Shown piece by piece: positions 9,279-18,300 of a stretch of 64,000 nucleotides of DNA. The notes below the pieces were generated by a model. It searched no databases and was not told the origin of the DNA. It saw only the letters and a list, made by a program, of their open reading frames with translations. The position numbers were made by a program, and so were the translations under genes. Numbering within the stretch: the stretch's first letter is position 1; every line of letters starts with the position of its first letter. Source of the DNA: Betaproteobacteria bacterium (GTDB taxonomy: Bacteria; Pseudomonadota; Gammaproteobacteria; Burkholderiales; Rhodocyclaceae); NCBI GenBank assembly GCA_020621405.1, contig JAHRYN010000006.1:156868-220867 (forward strand), read 5' to 3'.

Positions 9279-9939
9279 TCAGCGCAGAAGTATGGATTTG
9301 ACCTGATAAACCGGCTCTGCCAGTTCGAACGAGCGAGGAACGAAGTATCCCCGCAGGCAGACATCGCGACCAGCCATGCGATCCACCGAGCGGCCCAGAG
9401 CGTCAAGGTTGGTCATATCGATCCCCGGACGAGGCGTGCCTGAGGACCCACGCCCGGCGGGCGATGTCCGCGATGCCGAAGTCGCCGGCAAGGTGATCAG
9501 AGGATTCAAGCTGACGGTCCATCACATCGAACAGCCAGAGCGTGTTCTGCCGGTCTGCAGGACGAGGCCCGCGAATGTCCGTCGAATTGCCGACCGGATG
9601 GGTCTCCAAGGGATCTGAAGCATCAACGCGCAGCATGACCCACTGCACCGCGCGTGCAAGTCCCCGCGGATCGGGCTGCAGCAGGCGATCCGTATTTTCG
9701 GGTAGCTAAACGAGAATTGCCGCGGCGTCGAAGACCGTACAGGCACCTTCGACATCGTGATCGATGATTGCAGGAACGCAACCAGACGGACTTGTGTGCA
9801 GAAAATCCGGCAGCAACGTGTTGTCGTGACACGACTTGAGTGCATGCACGACATAAGGGATGCCCAGTTCTTCGAACGCGATCGACACCTTCCAACCTTC
9901 CGACATCGGAGCGTTGTAAAGCTCGATCAAGCTGGGCAT
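9279..9939 (-). pseudogene. Decayed glutathione S-transferase gene
   Basis: From an ATG at 9939 the minus strand encodes a GST thioredoxin-like N-terminus (MPSLIELYNAPMSEGWKVS ... DAAAILV) that meets an in-frame TAG at 9706-9708, where functional relatives continue with a tyrosine-leucine. The same frame then continues with GST C-terminal-like sequence (VQWVMLRVD ... LAGDFGIADIARRAWVLRH) to a stop at 9403. A shift of frame near 9420-9440 recovers the expected tail (DALGRSVDRMAGRD ... YFVPRSFELAEP), ending at 9279. One nonsense change plus one frameshift therefore inactivate it. It lies directly downstream of an intact GST gene, with only 23 bp between. Confidence 0.75.
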
Positions 9940-9962
9940 CCCTGCCGGGACTCCGGCCGAAC

Positions 9963-10592
9963 TCAGGCTTTCGCGCTGGGGCGGGAACTGACTTCGTCGA
10001 ACCAGCGCTTCAGGTTCTTGCAGTCGGCAGGAATGCCGATATCGGACCAGCCTGCAAACTCGATGCTGCAATAGAGCGTGCAATCGGCAATCGAGAACAT
10101 GTCGCCCGCGATGAAGCGGTTGTTCGCCAGTTGCTGATCGAACTTGCGGAAGAAGATGTCCAGACGGGCGCGGCCACGCTCGACCAGGGCCGGAATCTGC
10201 GGCACCGGCGTTGCGAAACCGGGCAGGCCACGATCCCTGAACGCTTCGTGCGTATTCCGGAACACTTCACCCGCGGCCATCATGCCTTCGTCGAAGGCAC
10301 GGCGTTCCCACATTTCGACGATCGAACGTTCGTAAGCATCGCGACCGAACATCGGGGGCGACGGATACAACTCGTCGAGATAACGGGAGATCGCGATCGA
10401 CTCGCCGATCTGACGGCCGTCGTCGAGCTCCAGCATCGGCACCATGGCCTGCGGAAACTTGGCTACATATTCGGGCTTGAGGCGCAGGTCTTCACCACCG
10501 ACTTCAATGATTTCGATATCCAGGCCCTTTTCGGCGATGCACATGCGGGCCCTTTTCGGGTTCGGTGCTGCGTGCCAGTCGTAGAACTTCAT
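9963..10592 (-). CDS. Glutathione S-transferase family protein
   Basis: The 209-residue product begins MKFYDWHAAPNPKRARM, a GST N-terminal thioredoxin fold, followed by VPMLELDDGRQIGESIAISRYLDELYP. That stretch has the cis-proline and the E-S pair that bind glutathione. The C-terminal helical domain includes FIAGDMFSIADCTLYC, the conserved N-capping box region. The ATG at 10592 is 9 bp behind AGGAGG; an ATG three codons earlier abuts the ribosome site and is less likely. It is on the same strand as the CoA-transferase genes, but about 165 bp separate it from the preceding gene (10602-10769, no feature seen). The substrate is unknown; a role in handling reactive ketone by-products would be speculation. 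Confidence 0.85.
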   Translation of the reverse strand: MKFYDWHAAPNPKRARMCIAEKGLDIEIIEVGGEDLRLKPEYVAKFPQAMVPMLELDDGRQIGESIAISRYLDELYPSPPMFGRDAYERSIVEMWERRAFDEGMMAAGEVFRNTHEAFRDRGLPGFATPVPQIPALVERGRARLDIFFRKFDQQLANNRFIAGDMFSIADCTLYCSIEFAGWSDIGIPADCKNLKRWFDEVSSRPSAKA

Positions 10593-10769
10593 TTTTGTCA
10601 TCCTCCTGAAGAAACTTCACAACGAATCGAAACGCTCAGCGAGATTCTTCGCCATGCAACGGGTGCCGACACAGGGCCGACGTCACTCACCGCAAACCCA
10701 CCCTTTCCTCTGCCAACAGTTCTTCCGACAAACGGTGGCGACGGTCCCGGTCAACGACCCCACGCCGAC

Positions 10770-11207
10770 TTAAGAACTGCCGAGGAAATCTTCATCAGGG
10801 TCTGCAGAGAATCGCTTGATGCTGGCGCGAAACGCCCGGTGCCGGCCATCGGATTCATCCGACGTGTCCTGACATGTTTCCGGGTGGCGCCAAGGCATCA
10901 GCCGCTGGTAGTTCGCCAACAGCTTCATGAAATGAGGAAGTGCCCGGCGCTGGGGCGATACGCCGTCGTAAAGCTTCATCAGCTCGCGCAGTTCGCGTTG
11001 ATCGAACCCGAGCTGCACGGCAGCCGCAGCTATGACCAGGCGGTCGTCATCGTCACAGTGGTAGCTGCCCGCGCCCGCAGCAACGATGACACCGGTTTCT
11101 TCAAATGCGGCTATGTACTTGCGAGGTACGCCGTACGCCTCGACCAGACGGTCGAGGGTGATCGTACGGCTACCCGAGCCAGGTCGGGCGGTTGATCGCT
11201 CCGACAT
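10770..11207 (-). CDS. Small MerR-like helix-turn-helix protein of unknown function
   Basis: The product is 145 residues from the ATG at 11207; a TTG at 11222, overlapping the scoB stop, is an alternative start. Residues about 16-75 (ITLDRLVEAYGVPRKYIAAFEETGVI ... QLGFDQRELRELMKL) resemble the winged-helix start of MerR-family or CbpM-like proteins: an N-terminal recognition segment, a tyrosine-containing turn, and a helix that specifies a counting of residues (GFDQRELREL). No dimerisation coil or metal-binding cysteine pattern follows. It sits just behind scoB and could be translationally coupled to it, so it might regulate the ketone-body genes. I do not recognise the gene more closely. Confidence 0.6.
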   Translation of the reverse strand: MSERSTARPGSGSRTITLDRLVEAYGVPRKYIAAFEETGVIVAAGAGSYHCDDDDRLVIAAAAVQLGFDQRELRELMKLYDGVSPQRRALPHFMKLLANYQRLMPWRHPETCQDTSDESDGRHRAFRASIKRFSADPDEDFLGSS

Positions 11208-11218
11208 GGCGTCAGGTT

Positions 11219-11866
11219 TCAACAGAGCACCACGGGTGCCGTGTGGATGGGCGCGCCCGTCTTTTCCTGGACTTCCGTGATGGTCACACCGGGAGCCAGT
11301 TCACGCAGCTCCAGACCTTCCGGCGTGACAGCCAGTACGCACAGGTCGGTAATGATCATGTTGACGACGCCTACACCGGTCAGCGGCAGATCGCAGTTCT
11401 TCAGGATCTTGTGTTCGCCCGCACGGCTGCAGTGCTCCATCATCACGATGACACGACGCACGCCGGCCACCAGATCCATCGCACCGCCCATGCCCTTGAC
11501 CAGCTTGCCCGGAATCATCCAGTTCGCCAGATCACCGTGCTCGCTGACCTGCATCGCGCCCAGGATGGCCAGGTTGATGTGACCGCCCCGGATCATGCCG
11601 AACGAATCGGCGCTGCTGAAGAAGCTGCTGCCGGGAATGGTGCTCACCGTCTGCTTGCCGGCATTGATCAGGTCGGCATCCACCTCGTCAGCCAACGGGA
11701 AGGGGCCGATGCCCAGCAGGCCGTTCTCGGACTGCAGCCACACTTCCATGCCTTCCGGAATGTGGTTCGCGACCAGGGTCGGCATGCCGATACCCAGATT
11801 CACGTAGTAGCCGTCACGCAGTTCGCGCGCGGCGCGGCTCGCCATTTCGTCTCGTGTCCAGGCCAT
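11219..11866 (-). CDS. scoB: 3-oxoacid CoA-transferase, subunit B
   Basis: The 215-residue product is the B subunit of a succinyl-CoA:3-ketoacid (or acetate/acetoacetate) CoA-transferase. It has the motif SENGLLGIG with the catalytic glutamate that forms the enzyme-CoA thioester, the glycine-rich [14 protein letters not shown], and the [15 protein letters not shown] signature. It starts one base after the subunit A stop. With acetone carboxylase nearby, the likely role is activation of acetoacetate to acetoacetyl-CoA for thiolysis; the CoA donor cannot be told from sequence. Confidence 0.92.
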   Translation of the reverse strand: MAWTRDEMASRAARELRDGYYVNLGIGMPTLVANHIPEGMEVWLQSENGLLGIGPFPLADEVDADLINAGKQTVSTIPGSSFFSSADSFGMIRGGHINLAILGAMQVSEHGDLANWMIPGKLVKGMGGAMDLVAGVRRVIVMMEHCSRAGEHKILKNCDLPLTGVGVVNMIITDLCVLAVTPEGLELRELAPGVTITEVQEKTGAPIHTAPVVLC

Positions 11867-11867
11867 G

Positions 11868-12566
11868 TTATTGCTGCCTTGTAGTGAGTTTTTCGATGCG
11901 CTTCAACGGTGCGCTGTTGAGGATGATGCGATGCACGAAGATGCCGGGCGTATGGATCTGATCCGGATCCAGCGCACCGGTCGGCACGATCTCCTCGACC
12001 TCGACCACCGTGGTGCGACCTGCGGTAGCCACCATCGGATTGAAATTGCGCGCGGTCTTGCGATAGATCAGATTGCCGGCTTCGTCCGCCTTCCATGCCT
12101 TCACCAACGACACGTCGGCCACCAGCGCATGCTCGAGCAGATAGAGGTGCCCGCCGAAGTCGCGGGTTTCCTTGCCATCGGCAATCGGCGTACCCACGCC
12201 GGTGCGCGTGTAGAAAGCCGGGATGCCTGCCCCGCCGGCACGCAGCTTTTCAGCCAGGCTGCCCTGCGGCGTCAATTCGACTTCAAGTTCTCCGGACAGC
12301 AACTGACGCTCGAATTCGGCGTTCTCGCCGACGTACGACGCGATCATGCGGCGCACCTGACGGTTGTCCAGCAGCTTGCCCAGACCGATGCCGTCGATAC
12401 CGGCGTTGTTGCTGATCACGGTCAGATTGGTCGCACCGCTTCCGGCCACCGCATCGATCAGCATCTCCGGAATACCGCACAAACCGAAGCCTCCGACAGC
12501 CAGAGTCTGACCATCCGCCAACAATCCCTTGAGCGCGGATACCGCGTCGGGGTAAAGCTTTTTCAT
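11868..12566 (-). CDS. scoA: 3-oxoacid CoA-transferase, subunit A
   Basis: This 232-residue A subunit contains the CoA-binding [10 protein letters not shown] motif near residue 25, [15 protein letters not shown], and the GTPIADGKE region typical of SCOT/AtoD-like proteins. Its ATG at 12566 has a purine-rich GGAGG site. Subunit B follows with only one base between, which supports a heteromeric enzyme encoded by one transcript. Proximity to acxABC suggests it handles acetoacetate made from acetone. Confidence 0.92.
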   Translation of the reverse strand: MKKLYPDAVSALKGLLADGQTLAVGGFGLCGIPEMLIDAVAGSGATNLTVISNNAGIDGIGLGKLLDNRQVRRMIASYVGENAEFERQLLSGELEVELTPQGSLAEKLRAGGAGIPAFYTRTGVGTPIADGKETRDFGGHLYLLEHALVADVSLVKAWKADEAGNLIYRKTARNFNPMVATAGRTTVVEVEEIVPTGALDPDQIHTPGIFVHRIILNSAPLKRIEKLTTRQQ

Positions 12567-12644
12567 CTGCCTCCTCCTTGAACCTTCATGCGCTTTTGCT
12601 CGTGACTACCCTCAGCGGTAAGCCACCGATCAGCACAAGCCGAC

Positions 12645-12661
12645 AGCAAAGCTTATGCCTG
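12645..12661 (-). promoter_or_regulatory. Candidate sigma-54 promoter of scoAB
   Basis: On the minus strand AGGCATAAGCTTTGC has GG and GC separated by 10 bases and a perfect TTGC -12 half. The -24 half (AGGCATA) differs from TGGCACG at three positions. It is about 80 bp before the scoA ATG. It is weaker than the acx promoter, but its presence at the metabolically linked operon makes it more credible. Confidence 0.5.
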
Positions 12662-13358
12662 TCTTTTGATTTCGCATTGCAGCATTTTCAAGGACTTGTT
12701 TTGCAAGGACATCTACACACGACATGGAGCGTCGCAAGACAGATCGGACGAAGGACTGTCCGGAAATCATCCGCCGCAATCAGACAGGGTTCGACTTTCA
12801 GCCGACGCGTCGCATCCAAGATGTGGAACCTCGCGTAGAACAGTGAATCTCAGATGCCTTCGCCGCATCCGCACTGTCGTGTTCTGGCTGTCCTCCGCAT
12901 AGGTCATCCAAACCCGGCGTGCACACGTCAGCCAAGGCGGATGGTTCTGCTGCCCTATCGCACTGGCCAGGGTGGATTGCAATGCACTTTCTTGTTCGAT
13001 AAAAATTAAGGCTTACAACTGATCGCCCGTCCTGGTCATCCGTCTGACGGGATTGGCGCGTTCAGGTGTCGTGCACACCGGTCGCACACGCGCGCGTGAA
13101 CGTGGTCGCAGGCCGGCGATCGTGCAGGACGAATGCAAGACTGCCGGAGCGATGAGACGCCTCGCCCCGGCAGCGCAACGAGGCATGGTCCGCCCGCATG
13201 ATGGCGGACATGAAGGGAGGTCAAAGGATGGTCAAACAATCCTGCAGTCACACATCGACCACAGCACGCGCCTCAAGCCGCAGGGTCCGGGCGGCGTGCT
13301 TTCGGCGATGTTCCGTTTTGTCAGTCAGTTCTGATTCTGATCAAAGGAGTAGGAGACG
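12662..13358. other. Intergenic region between scoA and the DUF1329 gene
   Basis: About 700 bp between divergent genes. I see no credible gene. It must hold the promoter for the DUF1329 gene; a search by eye found no GG-N10-GC element with TTGC on the plus strand. A short AT-rich stretch at 12991-13017 is the only promoter-like composition. Confidence 0.4.
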
Positions 13359-14678
13359 ATGAAAAGTATCAATAACGCAGTTGTCCGTCGCAAAACCGTT
13401 CGTACCGGCGTAGCAGGCGCGGTTGCACTGGCGCTCGGTCTGTTCGCAGCCCAGACGATGGCCAAGGAGCTTGACGAAGGCTTCGTCATCAACAAGGACA
13501 ACTTCGACAGCATCAAGAACGAGACTTTCGAGAACAAGACCATCGCCAGCATGGTTCCGGAAAAGCTCGAGTGGATGATCAAGAACTACAACACGACCAT
13601 CAAGCTCGCGCACTCGAAGAAGATCGAAATGGACCCGAAGTACATGGAGTGGTCCAAGAAGAACGTCGGCGTGGTCAAGTTCAACCCGGCTGACCGCACG
13701 GTCTCGGGCTGGCAGGCCGGCATGCTGTTCCCGCCAGACACCATCGATCCGAAGGATCCGAACGCCGGCGACAAGATCATCTGGAATCTGCGTGCAGCCA
13801 CCTACGGCGCCACGATGGACCTGCGCGACATCGCCTGGGCCTTCCTGGATGCAAAGAAGGGCTACGAGCGCGTTCAGGCCTTCCAGTCCCGTCGTTACTA
13901 CATGGAAGGCCGTCTGGACGGCGGTCCGATCACCGTGGGCGACGGCACGATCTCGCAGAAGACCTACTTCGTGGCGACCTACCCGCAGGACATCCGCGGT
14001 CTGGGCCTGTTCTCGGTGCGTTACAACCAGCCTGACTCGAAGAAGCCGGACGACTCCTACGCCTACCTGAAGTCGGTTCGCCGCGTGCGCCGTCTGTCCG
14101 GTGGTGCCTGGATGGACCCGATCGGCGGTACCGACCAGCTGTACGACGACTGGGATATCTGGGACGCAGCACCGACCAAGTACCTGTCGAACAAGCTGAT
14201 CGAGCGTCGCTGGATTCTGGCCATCGCGCACAGCCCGGAAATGAGCGTCGACGTCAAGCAGTCGTTTGACGATCCGGTCAAGCGCTTCCCGCGCATCGGC
14301 ATCAACATTCCGCCGCACTTCAACCCCGCGCCGGACGTGGGCTGGGAGCCGCGCGAAGTGTTCGTGGTCGAAGGCGTCTGCCCGCCGGAACACCCGTACA
14401 GCAAGAAGGTGGTGTACATGGAAGTCGACTTCCCGCGTCCCTACCTGGGCTACGCGCTCGACCGCAAGGGCGAATTCTGGAAGATGTTCATATTCCAGAA
14501 CCGTCCTGACACCGGCGACGACGGCTACAAGGCGGTCATGCCTGTCATCGGACACATCATCGACGTCAAGCGTGGCCATGCCACCAACTGGTCGTCGAAC
14601 ATGAAGTCCAACCCGAAGGGTGTCAAGGAAACCGACGTGTCGCTGAACGTGCTGGAAGAAGTCGCTACCGGCAAGTAA
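13359..14678 (+). CDS. DUF1329 family exported protein
   Basis: The 439-residue product starts at an ATG behind a strong AAAGGAG/AGGAGA region. A signal peptide (hydrophobic core TGVAGAVALALGLFAAQTMA, cut after about residue 35) predicts export. The body, with aromatic-rich segments such as YYMEGRLDGGPITVGDG, VRRVRRLSGGAWMDPIGG and PYLGYALDRKGEFWKMFIFQNRP, matches DUF1329 proteins, thought to be periplasmic and related to LolA-like lipid-handling folds. DUF1329 genes often accompany RND/YCF48 genes in degraders of steroids, terpenes and alkanes. Here those partners are 10 kb away across the acetone genes. A strong terminator follows, so it is probably monocistronic. Its biochemical function is not known. 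Confidence 0.82.
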   Translation: MKSINNAVVRRKTVRTGVAGAVALALGLFAAQTMAKELDEGFVINKDNFDSIKNETFENKTIASMVPEKLEWMIKNYNTTIKLAHSKKIEMDPKYMEWSKKNVGVVKFNPADRTVSGWQAGMLFPPDTIDPKDPNAGDKIIWNLRAATYGATMDLRDIAWAFLDAKKGYERVQAFQSRRYYMEGRLDGGPITVGDGTISQKTYFVATYPQDIRGLGLFSVRYNQPDSKKPDDSYAYLKSVRRVRRLSGGAWMDPIGGTDQLYDDWDIWDAAPTKYLSNKLIERRWILAIAHSPEMSVDVKQSFDDPVKRFPRIGINIPPHFNPAPDVGWEPREVFVVEGVCPPEHPYSKKVVYMEVDFPRPYLGYALDRKGEFWKMFIFQNRPDTGDDGYKAVMPVIGHIIDVKRGHATNWSSNMKSNPKGVKETDVSLNVLEEVATGK

Positions 14679-14724
14679 GCAACAGCAGTTCAAAGTATTG
14701 CTGGTACCTCCTCCCGGCATGTTC

Positions 14725-14757
14725 GCCCGCTCCCGCAATCAGCGGGGGCGGGCTTTT
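14725..14757 (+). terminator. Intrinsic terminator after the DUF1329 gene
   Basis: A 12-bp GC-rich stem (GCCCGCTCCCGC / GCGGGGGCGGGC, one T:G pair) with a 5-base loop is followed by TTTT. It lies about 50 bp after the stop codon. Confidence 0.85.
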
Positions 14758-14975
14758 CCCGGGCATGAAATCCGCGGTACCGACATCACCGGCAGTACGA
14801 AAATCAGCCGGTTTCCCCGGACGGAGTACGACTTTCAACCTTGGCAGTTCCGCAAAAAAACGACGCCATGCGGTTTGGGGTTGCATCAGTCGATGGCACG
14901 GCACATGCTTCGCCCACTAAGGGATTATACGGCCCCGAGCATTGCAGTACGACACGAACAACCAGGAGACGACGC

Positions 14976-15311
14976 ATGTACACGAAGCAATTCCACGCCG
15001 ATTCGATCGACTGGATTCCCAGCGGCATAGACGGTGTGAACTACAAGATACTGGATGGCGATCCGGCCACGATGGCGTCGGTCGTCGTGTACAAGTTCGA
15101 GCCCGGATCGGTCGTGCCGCACCACCTGCACACGCAGGCGGACGAAGTCGCTTACGTGCTCGACGGCGAGTTCATCGAAGGCGGTGTCGCCTACAAGGCC
15201 GGATCGGTGTTCGCGGCGCCGGCCGGCACGACGCACGGTCCGCATGAGACGAAGACCGGCGCAACCGTACTGTTCGTGCTGTCGCAGCAGCTGGATTTCA
15301 TCGTCCAGTAA
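14976..15311 (+). CDS. Small cupin-domain protein
   Basis: The 111-residue single-domain cupin starts at the ATG at 14976, 7 bp behind CAGGAG; longer upstream readings lack a ribosome site. Cupin motif 1 is visible as GSVVPHHLHTQADEVAYVLDGE, with the usual two histidines and glutamate. Motif 2 is GSVFAAPAGTTHGPHE. These residues normally bind a metal ion. Resemblance is to ChrR-like and general metal-binding cupins; the substrate or regulatory role cannot be deduced. It is flanked by a hairpin and by the convergent giant adhesin gene. Confidence 0.82.
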   Translation: MYTKQFHADSIDWIPSGIDGVNYKILDGDPATMASVVVYKFEPGSVVPHHLHTQADEVAYVLDGEFIEGGVAYKAGSVFAAPAGTTHGPHETKTGATVLFVLSQQLDFIVQ

Positions 15312-15319
15312 GCAGCAGC

Positions 15320-15347
15320 GGTTCTGGCCGTTGTCACGGCCAGAACC
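15320..15347. terminator. Hairpin between the convergent cupin and adhesin genes
   Basis: A perfect 12-bp stem (GGTTCTGGCCGT / ACGGCCAGAACC) with loop TGTC lies 9 bp after the cupin stop and 46 bp beyond the adhesin stop. Neither strand has a clear T-run, so termination efficiency is uncertain, but its place between convergent genes supports a shared terminator. Confidence 0.6.
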
Positions 15348-15392
15348 GGCATCAGCCGTCTTCTGGTTGCCTGAACGGGCGTTCGCGGCATT

Positions 15393-18300
15393 TCATTGCG
15401 TCGCCCCCTCTTCAGCACGGCGCCTCGCCTCGGCTTCCTCTTCCGATTCCTCGTCGCCGGCATTCACCGCCGGAAAGTCCAGCGGAACCTGCACCGCGAA
15501 GCTCTGCAATTGCGGTACCTGACCGGCCGCCGACTGCTTGTCCGGCGTATCGACCCGCGTCACGATCAGCTCGCGCGACTGTTCGCGACCGCTGTAGTCG
15601 AGCACCGTATTCATCACCACCTCGTGCAGCGGATCGCGCATGACGACGTAGGGATCGGTCACCAGCCGCCAGCCGTCGAGCCGCATGTTGCCGAACGTCT
15701 TGCCCGGATGATGCAGCTGAACGTCCGCGGGCAGCACGACCGTTGTCAGGTTGTCCATGTAGATGTTGCTGACCGGATTGATGAAGCGAGCGCGGTTTCC
15801 GACGCGGCCCTGATCGATGCGCAACCAGCCGCGATCCATTGTCACCTGCGCGTCGAGCGCGTCGAAACGTTCGAAATGCGCGCCGACCGGGCTGTCGATC
15901 TCCAGGTCGACCTGGCGCGCCGAAGCACCGTTGCGTCCGACGACCGTGATGTCCAGCGGGCCGTCGTCGCGCGTGTGCAGGATGTGCGCCTTCAGCGCCC
16001 CGACCTTGAACGACAGCGAACGCCCCGCGCTGACCGTGCCGAGATTCAGATCTTCGGCCGCGGACAGTGACAGCAGATCGCCGGTGATCCGGGTGACACT
16101 GACGCTGCCGATGTTGGACGCCAGCGTGATGCCGTTGCCAGCCGTCACCGCGTCCATGATGATGTCGCCTTCCGCCAGTATCGTCACCGCGCCATTGACC
16201 GCGCTTGCCTCGGTCACCGTGACGCGGCCGCCTGCGCCCAGATCGATGCTGCCGTGCGCGCTGCGAACGGTGCCGTCCAGGATGCTGCCTCCCGCGCCGA
16301 TCCGGGCGTCGCGCATGGCGTCGATGCTGCCGACCTCGATGTCGTCGCGCTCGTCGATGTGGACACCGCCGGCCGTACTGATCGCATCGATCTTCGCGAT
16401 ATCCGTTTCCAGTGCGTCTGGCACCGACGTCGGCGCCCCGCCGTTCCAGCTCGCGTCGCCTATGCCACCCGGCGCAGTCAGCGTGACACCGGCGCCCGGC
16501 GTCGCCGCGACCAGATCGTAGCCGCCGATATCGCCACCGTCGAAGATGCGGCCGCCGGACGTGATGCGCAGCGCCCCCGCGGTCGCGTTGTGCGTCGCCT
16601 CGATGCGTCCGACCACGATATCGCCTTCGGCGTCGATGGCGACCGTGCCATCGGCCGAACGCAGCAATGCGCCGTCCGTCATCAGGTATCGGCCGGTATC
16701 GATCGTGATGTCGCCCTTCGCCTCGACCGCGCCGTCCTGCCGCAGGTCACCGACCGGCACCGTCACCGACACGGCACCGCCGGAGCCGATGTGTCCGATC
16801 CGCAGATCGGACGACAGGTCGGGGTCGGCCGCCGCAATGGCCGACAGATGCACGTCACCTGCCGCATCGACGTTGACCGCGTGACCGTTGCCCGCCGACA
16901 CGAACATGGCCTGCCCCGGGGCGCCGACATCGCCGCCGGACGCGGTCAGGTCGATGTCGCCATCGACGCTGTTCAGTGCCACGATGCGCTGGCTGCCGCG
17001 CGCGTCGATGATGCTGCCGGCGCTGCCCAGATGGATGCCGCCGCTGAGGGCGAACATTTCCGCCACCCGCATCGGGCCGCTCAGCTCATCGAGCCAGATG
17101 CCGGTGGCGGCACGGGCGGTCAGCACCGCCGCGTCGCCGAGATCGAGGCGTACCGGATGCGCCGCACTGCCGATGCTGCCGCCCCCCGCTTCTATGATGG
17201 TGTTGCCACCGCGCAGGTTGGCATCGGTGCCGCCGCCGGCATCGAACACGCTGCCGGCCACTTTGAGGCGGATGGTCTTGCTGTAATCGACGCCGTGCCC
17301 GGTGGCGTCGAGCGACACCAGATTGATGTCACCGGGCAGCACCGTGCCGTTGCGGTCGTAATCGTCGGCGCCGAGGAAGACATGGCCGCGCGCATTGACC
17401 GTGACACTGCCGCCCGCCATGGTCGCGATGTCGACGTCGTCGCGCTTCAGCACGGTGGCGGTCTTCGCCACCGGGTCGATCGCCACGTCGTCCGCTTCGG
17501 CCGCCGCCAGGGCGCGCCGCTGGTCGGGGTCCAGCGTGCTGGGGCTGGCGATGCTGACCGTGAACTGTCCTTCGTTGCGCCCCACCCCTCCATTGGCGCC
17601 CGCAGCGTTGAGCACGATGTGCCGGCCGACCACATTGGGCTGCTCGATGCGGGTTTCGGTGTCCGACGTCGACTTGTTGTAGATCGCTGCACTGACACCG
17701 TAGCGCACCTGGTTGTCGCTCCAGACGTGCGTGCCGTCGGCGATGCCGGCCATCACCGCATCACGGTCGGTCGAACCGATGTAGCGGAAGTCGGCGCTGT
17801 AATTGGTGCCCGTGCCGGTCTCCAGCACAATGCCCAGTCCGCCCAGCTTTTCGTGCAGCGTACGCAGGCGCTGCGAGGCGGCGGCCGGGTCGTAGGCGTC
17901 CGCACGATAGACATAGTGGCCGGCGCTGGCCGGATCCTCGACCAGCGTCACGTGGCGCAGCGACCAGTATTCGCGGTACTCGCGATCCACCCCTGCGCGG
18001 TGCGCCTTCAGCGCGTCGGCCAGACTGTCGGCGGCACCGTCGGCGGCGCGCAGGCGCAGGTTGTTCCACAGCTGGTCGAGTTCCGTCTCGGCCCGCGTAT
18101 CGCGGGTTTCGTTGCGGTTGCCATCAACGATGCGGCCATCGCTGGCCGTCAGCGTGACATCGCCAGTCAACGATTCGATCTTGTCGAGCTGCATGTCGCC
18201 GGACGGCTGCATCAGGTTGATGCTGCCGCTGGCCGTGGCACGCAGGCCGCCCTGGGGCGTGGCTTCGGTCTGCACGACGAGTGCCTGGGCGCCGGTACCG

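Noticed and set aside
8749..9406. Small minus-strand frames in the acx upstream region
   Set aside because: No ribosome sites, no resemblance to known families, composition of non-coding DNA.
12961..12982. Sigma-54 promoter for the DUF1329 gene (TGGCCAG ... TTGC)
   Set aside because: GG and GC are 12 rather than 10 bases apart and the site is almost 380 bp from the start codon.
13341..14738. Minus-strand frame of 465 codons opposite the DUF1329 gene
   Set aside because: No domains; the plus-strand frame has a ribosome site, signal peptide and family motifs.
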